This document shows positions 19,878 to 20,942 of a stretch of DNA of 20,942 bases, piece after piece. The notes below the pieces were generated by a model. That model was given only the letters and a program-made list of their open reading frames with translations, did no database searches and had not been told where the DNA came from. The translations under genes and the position numbers were made by a program. The first letter of the stretch is position 1; each line of letters begins with the position of its first letter. The stretch comes from Candidatus Nomurabacteria bacterium GW2011_GWF2_43_8 (GTDB lineage Bacteria; Patescibacteriota; Minisyncoccia; Phycocordibacterales; UBA9973), in assembly GCA_001000035.1 (NCBI GenBank), contig LCGX01000017.1:1-20942 (forward strand). Direction: 5' to 3'.

Positions 19878-20942
19878 ATGGCAAAATATGGGAATGGCGG
19901 AAAAAGTGACAAGAAAGTTTCTTCGGGGCTCAAAACTCAAACCAAGCACGGAATCATTGCAATTATATTTTTTGTTCTCGCGGTGTTTTTCTTGATGTCC
20001 TATTTCGATATTGCCGGCAAGGCGGGAATATTTTTTTATGAAAAATTAAATTATCTGCTCGGGGTCGGATACATTCTTCTTCCCGCTCTTTTTATCCTGC
20101 TCGGGGCTTCATTCATAAAATCGGAGACGCCGAATATCGGCTGGACCCGCGTCACAAGCGGAATTATGTTTCTTCTATCGAGCCTGGGAATGATGGACGT
20201 CGCTTCAGAAAACCACGCGGGCGGGTTTTTCGGGGAAATTCTGTCAACGCCGTTTGTTGCTCTTTTTGACGTGTATGCAAGCCTGATTTTCCTCGGCGCG
20301 ATCTTAATAATTTCGATTCTGATAATGTTCGATGCAAAACTCGACCCGGTTTCGTTTTTCAAAAAAATCTGGAACAGTATAACCAAGAACAAAGAGAAGC
20401 TGGATAAAAAGCTGGAGACCATGGGAGAAGAAGATGGGGAGGGATACGAAGACCAATCCCCTATATCTCCCTTATCAGGGGGACCTGAAAACGACATCTC
20501 CCCTGACAAGGGGAGGCAGGAGGGGTTTTTTAGAAAAAAGAAAGAGGAAGAAGAGGAGGAAGAAGAAATACCGATCAAAAAAAGAAAGGCCACGTCGGGT
20601 TCTTATGTCCCCCCTCCGCTCTCGCTCCTCGAAGAAGACAGAGGCAAACCCAACACCGGGGATATCAAAGCCAACGCGAACATCATCAAGCGCACACTGG
20701 CAAATTTCGGCATTGAAGTGGAGATGGATGAAATAACCATCGGGCCGACAGTCACACGTTACGCCTTAAAGCCGGCCGAGGGAGTCAAACTCTCCCGCAT
20801 CGTGGGATTGCAGAATGACCTGGCGCTATCGCTGGCTGCACACCCGATTCGGATAGAAGCACCGATACCAGGCAAATCGCTGGTTGGCATTGAGATTCCG
20901 AATAAATCCAAATCCATCGTGGGCCTGGCTACCCTCCTCTCC
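19878..20942 (+). CDS. ftsK: DNA translocase FtsK/SpoIIIE family (N-terminal part)
   Basis: The frame is open from the ATG at 19878 to the window end (355 codons). FtsK is a septum-anchored hexameric motor that moves chromosomal DNA during division. The visible part has an N-terminal membrane domain with about four TM segments (for example IIAIIFFVLAVFFLMSYF, YILLPALFILLGASF, ASLIFLGAILIISILIM). A charged linker (about 165-255) rich in E and K follows, then the alpha/beta start of the motor (NIIKRTLANFGIEVEMDEI, IGPTVTRYALKPAEGVKLSRI, LALSLAAHPIRIEAPIPGKS, VGIEIPN). The next expected block, the Walker A motif, lies beyond the window. The linker contains an in-frame palindromic repeat (20456-20526). 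The leaderless-type promoter supports the start. Confidence 0.95.
   Translation, partial: MAKYGNGGKSDKKVSSGLKTQTKHGIIAIIFFVLAVFFLMSYFDIAGKAGIFFYEKLNYLLGVGYILLPALFILLGASFIKSETPNIGWTRVTSGIMFLLSSLGMMDVASENHAGGFFGEILSTPFVALFDVYASLIFLGAILIISILIMFDAKLDPVSFFKKIWNSITKNKEKLDKKLETMGEEDGEGYEDQSPISPLSGGPENDISPDKGRQEGFFRKKKEEEEEEEEIPIKKRKATSGSYVPPPLSLLEEDRGKPNTGDIKANANIIKRTLANFGIEVEMDEITIGPTVTRYALKPAEGVKLSRIVGLQNDLALSLAAHPIRIEAPIPGKSLVGIEIPNKSKSIVGLATLLS
20456..20526. repeat. In-frame palindromic repeat in the FtsK linker
   Basis: CTCCCCT-GACA-AGGGGAG (20498-20515) is a perfect 7-bp hairpin, preceded by CCCT-TATC-AGGG (20469-20480) and flanked by TCCCC and GGGG. It encodes SPISPLSGGPENDISPDKG, a sequence unlike the E/K-rich linker around it, without breaking the frame. 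Confidence 0.6.

Overview
The window looks like chromosomal DNA of a Candidate Phyla Radiation bacterium (Patescibacteria, most likely Parcubacteria). The reasons are several exported proteins with peptidoglycan-binding (PG_binding_1) modules on Gly- or Pro/Ala-rich linkers, several small hypothetical proteins of Parcubacteria type, no convincing Shine-Dalgarno sites, promoters placed so that transcripts begin at or very near the ATG, and palindromic repeats even inside housekeeping genes. This assignment rests on sequence style only.

Layout. Bases 1-9203, minus strand: an envelope-protein region. It holds a truncated PG-binding protein with Cys-loop repeats (1-1144), a winged-helix/nucleotidyltransferase-like regulator (1236-1847), a broken surface-protein gene with two frame disruptions (1993-4416), and a 1560-residue mosaic surface protein with PG-binding modules at both ends (4521-9203). 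Bases 9260-12294, minus strand: rplJ-rplL preceded by an L10 autoregulatory leader, then purH close behind, with two very small membrane-protein genes upstream. Bases 12445-14605, minus strand: a PG-binding exported protein, a repeat-rich exported protein and a one-TM protein. Bases 14790-16171: two putative toxin-antitoxin modules converge, a DUF6922-like/AbiEii pair on plus and a DUF4258/DUF2283 pair on minus. The second pair lies between two identical 22-bp direct repeats. Bases 16340-18412, minus strand: a very acidic PG-binding protein, the best S-layer-like candidate here, with a possible long structured leader. Bases 18860-19687 (minus) encode an uncharacterised winged-helix protein, divergent from ftsK, which starts at 19878 and runs off the window.

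How it fits together. Four proteins (1-1144, 4521-9203, 12445-13266, 16340-18412) combine a signal sequence, one or two PG-binding modules and a short Cys-x(13-14)-Cys repeat that appears eight times in all. This suggests a shared way of fixing surface proteins to the wall. The ribosomal/purine genes and ftsK are ordinary housekeeping genes, but purH and ftsK carry in-frame palindromic insertions. I did not find one clearly new multi-gene system. The strongest unusual signals are the shared Cys-loop repeat, the repeat-flanked toxin-antitoxin cassette, the in-frame palindromes, the leaderless promoter pattern and a 32-codon membrane-peptide gene.
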